Assembly: GCF_020297485.1 (NCBI RefSeq)
Contig: NZ_JAIWZC010000001.1
Location: 62,001 to 126,000, forward strand
Reading direction: 5' to 3'
Source: Enterocloster clostridioformis
GTDB taxonomy: Bacteria > Bacillota > Clostridia > Lachnospirales > Lachnospiraceae
DNA: 64,000 nt
Each line of letters opens with the position of its first letter. The first letter of the stretch is position 1. The position numbers and the translations under genes were made by a program. The notes beneath the pieces were generated by a model. That model saw only the letters and a list, made by a program, of their open reading frames with translations, searched no databases and was not told where the DNA came from. Shown here in pieces: positions 1 to 8,727 of the stretch.

Positions 1-642
1 GCCGTCGCCCTGGGGCTGGCCGTGGTCCTGAACCAGAAAATAAGGGGAAGGAATTTCTTGCGCACCGTGAGCTTCTTCCCTTACGTGGCGTCGCTGGTTG
101 CGGTGGCAGCTGTCTGGAACATGCTGTTTTCCCCGGCAAAAAGCGGCCCTGTGAACATGATTTTATACAACCTGGGTGTTGCCGCCAAATCCCTCCCCAA
201 ATGGTCGGCGGGCAAGGACTGGGTCATGTTTACGGTCATCACCTTTTCAGTGTGGAAGAACATGGGCTACTATATGGTCATTTATCTGGCCGGGCTTCAG
301 GGCATCAACGCAGAGCTCTATGAGGCATGCAGCCTGGACGGAGCCAATGTATGGCAGAGGTTTTGCTACATAACCTGGCCGCAGCTTCGGCCCACCACAT
401 TTTTCGTGACCATCATACTGACCATCAACTGCTTCAAGGTGTATGACATTGTGTATATGCTGGCAGGAGGCAACACCGGCGTGCTGAACGAATCCGCCAT
501 TGTCCTGGTGTACCATATCTACGAAGAGGCGTTCCGCAACTGGAATCTGGGATATGCCAGCGCGGTTGCCATGGTGCTGTTCCTCATCGTTCTGGCCATC
601 ACCCTGGTCCAGTTTTGCGGCGAGAAAAAATATGCGAATTAG
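1..642 (+). CDS. ABC sugar transporter permease, MalF/UgpA type (5' truncated by window)
   Basis: The reading frame is open from the first base, so the start lies upstream of the window. The protein is a multi-helix membrane permease. The stretch around residues 95-115, ELYEACSLDGANVWQRFCYI, is the EAA loop that docks the transporter ATPase in carbohydrate (CUT1) importers. It lies 14 bases before a second permease, forming the usual MalF/MalG pair. The solute-binding protein would be expected just upstream. From the enzymes downstream I infer that the cargo is a uronic-acid oligosaccharide; the sequence itself does not fix the substrate. The family call is secure. Confidence 0.93.
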   Translation, partial: AVALGLAVVLNQKIRGRNFLRTVSFFPYVASLVAVAAVWNMLFSPAKSGPVNMILYNLGVAAKSLPKWSAGKDWVMFTVITFSVWKNMGYYMVIYLAGLQGINAELYEACSLDGANVWQRFCYITWPQLRPTTFFVTIILTINCFKVYDIVYMLAGGNTGVLNESAIVLVYHIYEEAFRNWNLGYASAVAMVLFLIVLAITLVQFCGEKKYAN

Positions 643-656
643 GGAGGAGAGCCGGA

Positions 657-1493
657 ATGAAAGTTCAGAATACAAAATCAAAGATATTTAAGGTGGTTCT
701 CTACATCGTGCTGACAGCCATGGCCCTTATCATGCTGGTGCCCTTTGTGTGGATGCTTTCAGCTTCCTTTAAACTGGATAAGGACGTATTCATCTTTCCC
801 ATCCAGTGGATTCCCACCAACCCCAGATGGCAGAATTATCTGGATATCTGGACCAGGATACCTCTGGGGAAATTTGTGCTTAACACTGTGAAGCTGACTT
901 TGATTGTCACCTTCTTACAGCTTCTTACCAGCAGCTTTGCCGCGTATGCCTTTGCCAAGCTGAGCTTTAAGGGAAAGGAACTGCTGTTTATGGCCTACAT
1001 TGCCACCATCGCGGTGCCGTGGCAGGTATATATGGTTCCCCAGTTCATGATGATGCGTTCCATGGGACTGGCAGATACCCATTTGTCCATCATTTTTCTG
1101 CAGGCGTTTTCGGCTTTTGGCGTGTTCATGATGAAGCAGTTTTATGAGGGAATCCCCACGGAACTGTGTGAGGCGGCCAGAATCGACGGTATGAGCGAAT
1201 ACCGCATCTGGAGCAAAATTATGCTGCCGTTGTCGAAACCGGCCCTTTCCACGCTCACCATATTTACCTTTGTAAATACATGGAATGATTTCCTTGGACC
1301 GCTCATTTACCTGACAACGGAGTCAAAAAAGACATTGCAGCTGGGACTGCGCATGTTCATCAGCCAGTTTGGTTCTGAGTACGGATTAATCATGGCCGCA
1401 TCTGTCCTGAGCCTGATTCCTGTGCTGATTGTGTTCCTTTCACTTCAGAAGTATTTTGTGGAAGGCGTGGCAGCCACCGGCGTGAAGGGGTAG
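657..1493 (+). CDS. ABC sugar transporter permease, MalG type
   Basis: 278-residue inner-membrane permease, partner of the preceding permease in a carbohydrate ABC importer. It has an N-terminal helix ending in LVPFVWMLSASFK, typical of the MalG family, and an EAA loop at ELCEAARIDGMSEYRIWSKI. An in-frame ATG 42 bases upstream exists. The ATG at 657 is chosen because it follows AGGGAGGAG at good spacing and gives the usual family N-terminus. It ends 2 bases before the GH88 gene starts, so transport and hydrolysis are co-transcribed. The ATPase is not in the window; such importers often share a common MsmK-type ATPase encoded elsewhere (known for the family, inferred here). Confidence 0.95.
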   Translation: MKVQNTKSKIFKVVLYIVLTAMALIMLVPFVWMLSASFKLDKDVFIFPIQWIPTNPRWQNYLDIWTRIPLGKFVLNTVKLTLIVTFLQLLTSSFAAYAFAKLSFKGKELLFMAYIATIAVPWQVYMVPQFMMMRSMGLADTHLSIIFLQAFSAFGVFMMKQFYEGIPTELCEAARIDGMSEYRIWSKIMLPLSKPALSTLTIFTFVNTWNDFLGPLIYLTTESKKTLQLGLRMFISQFGSEYGLIMAASVLSLIPVLIVFLSLQKYFVEGVAATGVKG

Positions 1494-1495
1494 AC

Positions 1496-2683
1496 ATGAT
1501 GAAAAAATGGATTGATATGGACAAATTGGCTGATATGCCGGAGATAACGGAAGGAGAGGCCAGGGAGGCGCTCGAAGCGGCAACCGGGCAGGTGCTTCGG
1601 GTATTGCCCCGGTTTACAAGCCGGTTCCCCCGGGCCTACAGCGAGAACGGATTTTATCCGCCCGCGGACAATGTGGACTGGACGCCCGGATTCTGGACCG
1701 GCGAGATATGGCTGGCATACGAATACACCAGGGACAGCCGCCTGCGCGCTGCCGGTGATATTCAGATGGAAAGCTTTCTGAAGCGAATCAATGAAAGGAC
1801 GGATGTGGAGACGCATGATCTGGGCTTCATGTACTCGCCCTCCTGCGTGGCCGGTTATAAACTGACAGGCAGCGGCGTGGGAAGGGAGGCTGCCGTCAAG
1901 GCGGCTGACCAGCTGACCACACGGTTCCATGAACGGGGGCAGTTCATCCAGGCCTGGGGTCCTTTAAATGCCCCGGACAATTACAGGCTGATAATTGACT
2001 GTCTTTTGAACCTGCCCCTTCTTTACTGGGCATCTCAGGAGACAGGGAAGTCCGTATACAGGGATATAGCCCAGGCCCATATCCGCACGGCCCTGGCCAA
2101 TGTAATCCGCCCGGATTTTTCCACCTGGCACACCTTCTTCTTTAACAGGGAAACAGGGGAGCCGGACCATGGCGCCACCTGCCAGGGCTACAGGGACGGC
2201 TCTGCCTGGGCCAGAGGCCAGGCCTGGGGTATCTACGGTACGGCCATTGGATACAGGTGTACCATGGAACCGTCTTACGTCAATCTGTTCAAAGGCGTGA
2301 CAGATTATTTTTTCAGGCGCCTTCCAAAGGACCTGGTACCGTTCTGGGATTTGGAATTTGGGGATGGGGATGAGGAGCCAAGGGATTCCTCGGCCGCCTC
2401 CATTGCGGCCTGCGGTCTCCTGGAGATGGCGCGTTACATGGAGCCGGGCGAGGGGGCCGGATACACCGGTATGGCAAGAAGGCTGATGAAATCCCTGGCC
2501 GACAATTATGCCGTGAAGGATTACAGCAAGTCCAACGGCCTTGTGCTCCACAGCACCTACTCCAATCATTCGCCCTACAATACCTGCAATCACTATGGGG
2601 TAGATGAGTGCAATCTGTGGGGGGATTATTTCTACATGGAGGCCCTGACCAGGATATGCAGGGACTGGAATCCCTACTGGTAA
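1496..2683 (+). CDS. GH88 unsaturated glucuronyl hydrolase
   Basis: Removes the 4,5-unsaturated uronic acid that polysaccharide lyases leave at the non-reducing end of glycosaminoglycan (or similar) oligosaccharides, by hydrating the vinyl ether. It is 395 residues, normal for GH88. WTPGFWTGEIWLAYEYT (residues 62-78) is a family hallmark. D108 in HDLGF and D168 in LIIDCLLN sit 60 residues apart, matching the two catalytic Asp of the Bacillus GL1 enzyme (D88 and D149). There is no signal peptide, so it works in the cytoplasm on imported oligosaccharides. It lies in an operon with the permeases, a lyase and a beta-glucuronidase. Confidence is high for family, moderate for exact substrate. Confidence 0.93.
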   Translation: MMKKWIDMDKLADMPEITEGEAREALEAATGQVLRVLPRFTSRFPRAYSENGFYPPADNVDWTPGFWTGEIWLAYEYTRDSRLRAAGDIQMESFLKRINERTDVETHDLGFMYSPSCVAGYKLTGSGVGREAAVKAADQLTTRFHERGQFIQAWGPLNAPDNYRLIIDCLLNLPLLYWASQETGKSVYRDIAQAHIRTALANVIRPDFSTWHTFFFNRETGEPDHGATCQGYRDGSAWARGQAWGIYGTAIGYRCTMEPSYVNLFKGVTDYFFRRLPKDLVPFWDLEFGDGDEEPRDSSAASIAACGLLEMARYMEPGEGAGYTGMARRLMKSLADNYAVKDYSKSNGLVLHSTYSNHSPYNTCNHYGVDECNLWGDYFYMEALTRICRDWNPYW

Positions 2684-2711
2684 ATCCGGCGCGGCAAGAG
2701 AGGTATATGAA

Positions 2712-4838
2712 ATGACTCAGATTGAAATGGCTCAGATTGGAATGACACAGATGACGAAACAGATATTTTTTGACAGAAAACAGGGGACCATGTTCATGGA
2801 TGACCCGGCTGCCATAGCGGATTACTGCATGAGGGAATGGCCCGGAGAATGCAGCCACATCCTCAGGGTGGCAGACCAGGTGTGCCGGAGCTCTTTTCTC
2901 TTTGACTTAAAACAGGACCTGGAGAGGACCTGGGAGCCGGTGGAATTTCCGGAGGGAAGGATTGACTGGGGGTATATGCCAGGGGATGACAAGGAATTCA
3001 TTTTCCAGTTTAACCGTCACAGGTTCTTTATCTGCTTAGGTCAGGCTTACCAGATGACCGGGGACGAGAAGTACGCCGGAACGTTTGTGAACCTGCTTAT
3101 GGACTGGATCGGCACACAGACGCTGACGCCGGAGACGGAAAATACCACATGGAGAATCCTGGAGGCTGGTTTCAGAGGGGAGTTCTGGGTCAAGGCCATC
3201 TGGTATTTTAAGGACAGCCAGGCGCTGACAGACCAGGTAATGGACGCGTTTTATAAGTGCCTGATTCAGCATGCCGAGTACATTATCCGCATGCATTCCC
3301 CATACCGCTACATAAGCAACTGGGGTGTCATTGAAAACCATGGTCTCTTTGAAATAGGCGTTGCCATGCCGGATGACGCACTGAGGAAACGGTATGTGGA
3401 CACTGCCCTTTCCCATCTGGAGATGGAGGCAAGAATTCAGATTATGGGGGACGGGGTACAGTGGGAACAGTCGCCCTCTTACCACAATGAGGTGCTGCAC
3501 TGCTACGAGGATGTGCTGGTTCTGGCTCAGAGAAACCATATCCATGTGCCGGAGTCCATCCGGTCCGCTGTCAGGAAAATGGCCTATGCCAATCTTGCCT
3601 GGAAAAAACCGGACCACAGGCAGTTCCTGATGGGCGACAGCGATGATGGGGATATACGGGACACCATTTCAGCGGCAGCATGGCTGTTTCACGACCCGGT
3701 ACTGAAATTTGGCGCATCGCCCTGCCTGGAGTATGACATGGCATGGGATCTGGGAATCCGGGCGGCAAAGGAATACCGGGACATGGAAACCGCCATGCCA
3801 GAGTTTCAGTCAGCCGCCCTGGAGGACAGCGGAAATTACTACCTCAGGGACGGATGGGGAGAGGAGGGAAACCTGCTTCACTTCCACTGCGGGACCATGG
3901 GGGCAGGACACGGACATTCAGACCAGCTCCATGTGGACCTGGTTATAGGCGGGGAGGATGTGCTGACAGACGCAGGCCGGTTTACCTATGTGCCGGGACC
4001 GGACCGCTTCGCCTTTAAGGACCCTACGGCCCACAATACCATCACTGTGGACAACCGGTTTTTTACCGTGTGCAGGGATTCCTGGGAGTGCTCCAAGCTC
4101 TGCGCTCCCGTGAAGCGGCAGCACCGATTTACGGAACAATACGAGCTGGTACAGGGCGCTCACCTGGGATACATGGACAGGGAAGACGCAGTGGCGGTAA
4201 ACCGCAGGATTATCCATATCAAACCTGATATCTATATTGTGACGGATGAGCTGTACACAGGGGGAAGCCACGAATACAGACAGTACTGGCATTTCAGTGA
4301 AAAAGGCCGGGTTACGCTGCGGGCAGCGGATAAACGCGGGCAGGGCCGGACTGCTGCGGACACGGCGCAAACAGGAGCAGGAACAGGGCCGTCTCTGGAA
4401 GCAGAGTTTTGGACCAGTCATACCCGTGCGCTGTTTTCCTTTCTGGGAAGCGGGCTGGAGGCAGAAAAAGGCGCCAGCCGTATTGCCAGGGATTATAACA
4501 GGGCCGTGGACAGGGACTGTATCACGGTGAAGGCGGACAGGAAGGGATTTTCCTCCCTTCTGACGGTCATCCAGGGCGGTCCCGGGGATGGCTACAGGCC
4601 CTGCGAGGTGGAAAAGGTGCCTGTAAAGTCTGCTCTTAAGGGGATCACATATCCGGATTCCATGGCGGAAGCAGTGAGACTGAAAGGCAATGGACGGGAT
4701 TATGTGGCTGTAATCTGCCACCAGGAGGTGAATTCCCCTACGGATATGGTGGAGGCAGAGGGCTGTATGGGATTTGGAACCATAATCGTATTTGACCGGA
4801 CCAGGGAAACATTGGCCGGAACAGTCCTGGATTATTAG
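2712..4838 (+). CDS. Heparinase II/III family polysaccharide (oligouronide) lyase
   Basis: 708-residue polysaccharide lyase with an alpha/alpha toroid N-terminal half and a heparinase II/III-like beta-sandwich C-terminal half. Likely active-site residues are N203 and H210 in NWGVIENHG, Y257 in QSPSYHNEV, and the His cluster GAGHGHSDQLHVDL (H400, H402, H407). It would cleave uronic-acid-containing chains by beta-elimination, making the unsaturated ends removed by the preceding GH88. No signal peptide is seen, so it probably acts on imported oligomers. The N-terminus is a small repeat (MTQIEMAQIGMTQMTK) with several in-frame ATGs; 2712 has an AGAGAGG site. Substrate (heparan, hyaluronan or alginate-like) cannot be read from sequence. 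Confidence 0.88.
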   Translation: MTQIEMAQIGMTQMTKQIFFDRKQGTMFMDDPAAIADYCMREWPGECSHILRVADQVCRSSFLFDLKQDLERTWEPVEFPEGRIDWGYMPGDDKEFIFQFNRHRFFICLGQAYQMTGDEKYAGTFVNLLMDWIGTQTLTPETENTTWRILEAGFRGEFWVKAIWYFKDSQALTDQVMDAFYKCLIQHAEYIIRMHSPYRYISNWGVIENHGLFEIGVAMPDDALRKRYVDTALSHLEMEARIQIMGDGVQWEQSPSYHNEVLHCYEDVLVLAQRNHIHVPESIRSAVRKMAYANLAWKKPDHRQFLMGDSDDGDIRDTISAAAWLFHDPVLKFGASPCLEYDMAWDLGIRAAKEYRDMETAMPEFQSAALEDSGNYYLRDGWGEEGNLLHFHCGTMGAGHGHSDQLHVDLVIGGEDVLTDAGRFTYVPGPDRFAFKDPTAHNTITVDNRFFTVCRDSWECSKLCAPVKRQHRFTEQYELVQGAHLGYMDREDAVAVNRRIIHIKPDIYIVTDELYTGGSHEYRQYWHFSEKGRVTLRAADKRGQGRTAADTAQTGAGTGPSLEAEFWTSHTRALFSFLGSGLEAEKGASRIARDYNRAVDRDCITVKADRKGFSSLLTVIQGGPGDGYRPCEVEKVPVKSALKGITYPDSMAEAVRLKGNGRDYVAVICHQEVNSPTDMVEAEGCMGFGTIIVFDRTRETLAGTVLDY

Positions 4839-4855
4839 ATAAGGAGGATATCACC

Positions 4856-6658
4856 ATGTTAAGCGTGAGACAGAATGAAAGCCGCATGGCCGTTGAACTG
4901 GGAGGAATATGGAATTTTAAGCTGGACCAGGAGACTTCTGCGGCACGGGCCCCCATGCCTGGACTCTTAAGAGACGGGGAGCCTGTGGCGGTGCCGGCCA
5001 GCTACAATGACCAGAAGGATGTAATGGAATACAGGGACCATTATGGGTGGGCCTATTATCAGAGGACGCTTACCGTGCCCATTCTGCTTAAGGGGCAGAG
5101 ACTGTGGCTGCGGTTCGGCGCGGTGGCCCACAGTGCCATGGTGTGGCTGGGGGATACCCTGCTCTGTACCCATAAGGGCGGATTTCTGCCCTTTGAGGCA
5201 GAGATAACGGATTTGGCAGAGCCTGGAAGCAGCCTGCTTCTCACCGTTGCAGTGGATAACCGGCTGGACCATTCCACCCTGCCTGCCGGAAATGACCCCA
5301 CAGAGACAGCGTTTTTCGGTTCTGACAATGCGGGCATTCCAAGCGTGGAGCAGGCCAAGCGGGAGCAGAAGCTGCAGAACCGCCCAAACTTTGACTTTTT
5401 CAACTATGCAGGTATTTTCAGACCCGTGTATCTCTACACCACGCCCCGGCAGTTCATTAAAGACATTACTCTGGTGCCTGATCTGGAAGGAAACGTGGAA
5501 TATGAGATAGAGACAGAGGGACAGGGAGATGTGGAAGTTCAGGTCCTTGACCGGGAGGGGAATGTGGCCGCCCGCTCCCGGGGAAGTAAAGGAACCATGA
5601 CCATCCGGGAGCCACGCCTGTGGGAGCCATGGCCGGGAACACCCTACCTGTATACTGCCCGCGTCACACTGACAGGGGAAGATGGAGCGGATATGTATGA
5701 ACAGCCCTTTGGCCTGCGCACTGCGGAGGTAAAGGGAAAACAGTTCCTGCTCAACGGAAAGCCTTTTTATTTCAAGGGATTCGGAAAACATGAGGACTCT
5801 TTTTTCCGGGGGAGGGGATTGGACCTCTGTCTGAATGTAAAGGACGTGAACCTGATTCACTGGCTGGGGGCCAATTCCTTCCGCACCAGCCATTACCCAT
5901 ATGCGGAGGAGATGTACGACCTGTGCGACCGTGAGGGAATCGTGATAATTGACGAGACAACTGCGGTGGGGCTGAACATGGGCGGAAATGGAAATCCCTA
6001 TGCCTGCGGCACCGGGGAACACCATGAGCAGGTTATAAAGGACTTGATTAAGAGGGACAAGAACCATCCCTGCGTGGTGATGTGGAGCCTGGGAAATGAG
6101 CCGGATCTGGAGCACTATCCCCAGGAGGCATATGACTACTGGCATCCCCTCTATGAGCTGGCCCACAGAGAGGACCCCCAGGACCGTCCTGTGACGCTGG
6201 TGTGCTGCCAGAATGACTACACAAAGGATATCACCACCAGGACCATGGACGTGGTATGCCTGAACCGCTACTATGGCTGGTATAACCTGGGCGGCGACCT
6301 GGATGCTGCCTGTAATGGATGGAACATGGAACTGGATTTCTGGGCGGAACAGGAAAAGCCTGTTATGCTGACGGAATACGGGGCCGACGCAGTGGCGGGC
6401 ATCCATCAGATGGTGCCGGGAATGTTCAGTGAGGAATACCAGGACCAGTACTATGAGCGGATTAACTGTGAGAATGATAAACGTCCCTTCTTCATAGGAG
6501 AACAGATATGGAATTTCGCTGACTTTGTAACGGTACAAGGGCCCATGCGTGTGGGCGGCAACCGCAAGGGAATCTTTACCAGGGATCGTACTCCCAAGCT
6601 GGCAGCCCATGGCCTCAGGCGCAGGTGGAATGGGATTCCGAATTTTGGATATAAATAA
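4856..6658 (+). CDS. uidA: Beta-glucuronidase, GH2
   Basis: 600-residue GH2 enzyme with sugar-binding, immunoglobulin-like and TIM-barrel domains. Acid/base E415 is in SLGNEPD and nucleophile E507 is in LTEYGAD. The glucuronide-specific NxK motif is present as N569-R-K571 in VGGNRKGIFTRDR, and NRYYGWY and GEQIWNFADF also match E. coli UidA, so beta-glucuronidase is favoured over beta-galactosidase. Near residues 374-388 the active-site loop is short (NMGGNGNPYACGTG), suggesting a no-loop or mini-loop class that prefers oligosaccharides over small drug glucuronides (inference). There is no signal peptide. Last gene of the uronide operon; AAGGAGG precedes the ATG. Confidence 0.95.
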   Translation: MLSVRQNESRMAVELGGIWNFKLDQETSAARAPMPGLLRDGEPVAVPASYNDQKDVMEYRDHYGWAYYQRTLTVPILLKGQRLWLRFGAVAHSAMVWLGDTLLCTHKGGFLPFEAEITDLAEPGSSLLLTVAVDNRLDHSTLPAGNDPTETAFFGSDNAGIPSVEQAKREQKLQNRPNFDFFNYAGIFRPVYLYTTPRQFIKDITLVPDLEGNVEYEIETEGQGDVEVQVLDREGNVAARSRGSKGTMTIREPRLWEPWPGTPYLYTARVTLTGEDGADMYEQPFGLRTAEVKGKQFLLNGKPFYFKGFGKHEDSFFRGRGLDLCLNVKDVNLIHWLGANSFRTSHYPYAEEMYDLCDREGIVIIDETTAVGLNMGGNGNPYACGTGEHHEQVIKDLIKRDKNHPCVVMWSLGNEPDLEHYPQEAYDYWHPLYELAHREDPQDRPVTLVCCQNDYTKDITTRTMDVVCLNRYYGWYNLGGDLDAACNGWNMELDFWAEQEKPVMLTEYGADAVAGIHQMVPGMFSEEYQDQYYERINCENDKRPFFIGEQIWNFADFVTVQGPMRVGGNRKGIFTRDRTPKLAAHGLRRRWNGIPNFGYK

Positions 6659-6668
6659 AAGGAAAGGC

Positions 6669-6697
6669 TTTTCAAAGTGTCTGCCTTTTGTTATACT
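6669..6697 (+). promoter_or_regulatory. Possible sigma-A promoter for the ATPase/nuclease module
   Basis: TTTTCA (6669-6674) and TATACT (6692-6697) are separated by 17 bases, 42 bases before the ATPase start. The same stretch has a weak AAAGGC...GCCTTT hairpin (6663-6688) that may end the beta-glucuronidase transcript. The -10 is good and the -35 poor. Confidence 0.35.
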
Positions 6698-6738
6698 AAT
6701 TTGTAAGCAAAATGACAGCGCCGTTCAAGGAGATTGAG

Positions 6739-8019
6739 ATGAAATTAAGAATTAGGAATGTTGCCAAAATAGAAGAAGCGGACCTGGAGTTAAATGGAAT
6801 CACTATCATTGCGGGTAATAATAATACAGGAAAAAGTACGATTGGCAAGATTGTATTTTCGTTGTTTAATTCATTGGTAAACTTAGAAGAAAAAATCGTA
6901 AAGCAGAAACGGGATTTAATATATCAGGTATTGAAGAGAAAAATGGAAGATATATCAATGCAGAGTGACGGGTATTTTGGTTCGGCTTCCAGATTTCATA
7001 ACCGGATGATACGCTATGCGGAAGAACTTGCCATACTGGATTCGGAGGAAGAAAAGCAACAAATCCTCAAAGAATTTGCTGGTATGTTAAAAGATAAAAA
7101 AACAAATGAAGATGAAACTTTAGAGGACATTAACGGTGAAATTGACAGGATCAGACATTTGCCGATAGAGAGATTGACAAAATCGGTAGTGTCAGCTTAT
7201 TTCAATCGTATTTTTTATTCGGAGATAAATAATATTTATCAGCCATCAGCCAGTGCTGCGATTGATGCGGTAATTGGCAATAAGACTATTTCGATTATAT
7301 TTTCAAATAACAATTGTACTGAGTTGCGGCAGCAAGTGAATATATTGAACGAGGCAGTCTATCTGGATAATCCTTTTGTACTGGATTCTTTGAATACTAT
7401 TCTGATTAGAACGGATGAAACGGAAAGGAATACAATTAAAAAACTGCAAAGAAAGTCTGATGTGGTTGAGGATATTGTACAGCTGGAGCTGATTGAAGAT
7501 AAAGTACAGGAGGTACTGCAGAAAATCAACCAGATATCATCGGGAACCCTTTTAATGGATGAGAGCCATTCCTATTATTATAAGGAGCGTGAAATTGGTG
7601 AGAGGTTGAATATAAATAACCTGTCCACAGGGTTGAAATCGTTTGTAATAATAAAAACCTTATTGGAAAATGGAAGCCTGAAACAGAAGGATGTACTTAT
7701 TTTAGATGAGCCGGAAATTCATTTACATCCGGATTGGCAGCTTCGTTATGCGGAGATTATCGTACTTTTGCAGAAAGTATTTGAGCTTACCATAATACTT
7801 ACAACCCATAGTCCGCATTTTGTGGAGGCATTGCAGTATTATGCTGAGAAGTATGAAAGGGACGATAAGTGTACCTACTATTTGTCTGAAATATCTGAAT
7901 CGGGGTGTAGATTTAAGAATGTGACAGAGGACCCAGCCGAGATGCTTTCTCAACTAGTAGACGCCAGTATTGCACTTGATAAATTGAAATTTCAGATGGA
8001 AGATACAAAGGATGAGTAA
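6739..8019 (+). CDS. SMC/ABC-like AAA ATPase (OLD/AAA_15-type) of a two-gene module
   Basis: 426 residues. The N-terminal KLRIRNVAKIEEADLELNG start and Walker A AGNNNTGKST (25-34) are typical of overcoming-lysogenization-defect/RecF-like ATPases. A central alpha-helical insert follows (about 45-270), then a signature-like NLSTGLKS (294-301), Walker B DVLILDEPEIHLHP (318-331) and the H-loop TTHSPHF (355-361). No TOPRIM domain follows, so the nuclease activity is probably supplied by the overlapping next gene. ATG 6739 is chosen over 6712 because AAGGAG lies 7 bases upstream. Codon use is clearly more AT-rich than its neighbours, a sign of acquisition. Inferred role: sensor/effector ATPase of a phage-defence pair. 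Alternative: a DNA-repair ATPase. Confidence 0.85.
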   Translation: MKLRIRNVAKIEEADLELNGITIIAGNNNTGKSTIGKIVFSLFNSLVNLEEKIVKQKRDLIYQVLKRKMEDISMQSDGYFGSASRFHNRMIRYAEELAILDSEEEKQQILKEFAGMLKDKKTNEDETLEDINGEIDRIRHLPIERLTKSVVSAYFNRIFYSEINNIYQPSASAAIDAVIGNKTISIIFSNNNCTELRQQVNILNEAVYLDNPFVLDSLNTILIRTDETERNTIKKLQRKSDVVEDIVQLELIEDKVQEVLQKINQISSGTLLMDESHSYYYKEREIGERLNINNLSTGLKSFVIIKTLLENGSLKQKDVLILDEPEIHLHPDWQLRYAEIIVLLQKVFELTIILTTHSPHFVEALQYYAEKYERDDKCTYYLSEISESGCRFKNVTEDPAEMLSQLVDASIALDKLKFQMEDTKDE

Positions 8020-8638
8020 ATTTGATGATTTTATGAAACTCATGAATCAATATATGTCATATCATGGGTTTTCATTAGAAATATGTTCGGATATGCGGTT
8101 AACATCATATAGCGGCGAGAGTAAGGTTTCGTTGGTTGACAGTGACATCCGGGTAATGGATATGGATATCTTTGCAAAAAAGGCATACCGGAAAATAATT
8201 TTACCGGATTCTTTGAGTGAAGCTGATTCAATCAATACGGCTGACGCCTTTTTAATTAATAAGTGTGATGAATGGTATTTCGTTGAATTCAAGGATGCAA
8301 AGATGTCTAACGCTAAAACAGGTGTGTTAAAAAAGGCTTATTCTAATGTTTATGCGGTGATGGATGTCTTGTATGCAATGAAGGAGAAAAACATAGAATA
8401 TCCTCCATTTGATTATGGTAATCCAATCCAATTCTTTCGGACCCATGTCAGATATATATTGGTTTTTCGTGGGACATTAAACCCTCATCACGCCATGCAG
8501 TTAAAGAACCACAGACTGAAACATGAACATTATCTTCCTGAATTCATGAAGCGTCTTGAGGGATACATTTACAAAGAAGCTTATGCAGTGACAGAGGATG
8601 TGTTCGAACATACATTTCTGCGGGACTTCGCGTTCTAG
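8012..8638 (+). CDS. Unknown protein with PD-(D/E)XK-like nuclease motif, partner of the ATPase
   Basis: 208 residues, not recognised as a named family. The start overlaps the ATPase stop by 8 bases, so the two are translationally coupled. A core of NTADAFLI (D78) then WYFVEFKDA (E92, K94) has the D-x13-ExK layout of PD-(D/E)XK nucleases, with predicted strands on both sides, followed by helices and a strand RYILVFRG (147-154). It is AT-rich like its partner. I infer an effector nuclease gated by the ATPase, comparable in design (not in sequence) to PtuA/PtuB or AriA/AriB pairs. If the motif is chance, it is simply an uncharacterised partner protein. Confidence 0.8.
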   Translation: MSKFDDFMKLMNQYMSYHGFSLEICSDMRLTSYSGESKVSLVDSDIRVMDMDIFAKKAYRKIILPDSLSEADSINTADAFLINKCDEWYFVEFKDAKMSNAKTGVLKKAYSNVYAVMDVLYAMKEKNIEYPPFDYGNPIQFFRTHVRYILVFRGTLNPHHAMQLKNHRLKHEHYLPEFMKRLEGYIYKEAYAVTEDVFEHTFLRDFAF

Positions 8639-8670
8639 TGTTACCCGGCGTATTTACGCCGGGGGCACTA
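8636..8670 (+). terminator. Long hairpin ending the AT-rich module
   Basis: The inner stem CCCGGCGTA (8644-8652) pairs perfectly with TACGCCGGG (8655-8663) around a TT loop, and the outer arms TAGTG (8636-8640) and CACTA (8666-8670) also pair. The 5' arm includes the stop codon of the nuclease-like gene. No T-run follows, so it may terminate weakly, protect the mRNA end, or mark the insertion boundary. Confidence 0.5.
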
Positions 8671-8727
8671 ATGTGTGTCTGAAAATTGCTTTTTATCAGT
8701 TTTCTCCAATACAGAAAGGGGATTTAC

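Noticed and set aside
2712..2760. Repeated ATG-ACTCAGATT units at the start of the heparinase-type gene, as a possible repeat element
   Set aside because: Only two to three imperfect short units, read in frame as the protein N-terminus; more likely start-site slippage than a mobile repeat.
4967..6610. 547-codon open frame on the minus strand opposite the beta-glucuronidase gene
   Set aside because: It has no ribosome site or family resemblance and mirrors codon bias of a certain GH2 gene on the plus strand. Many long antisense frames here have the same cause.
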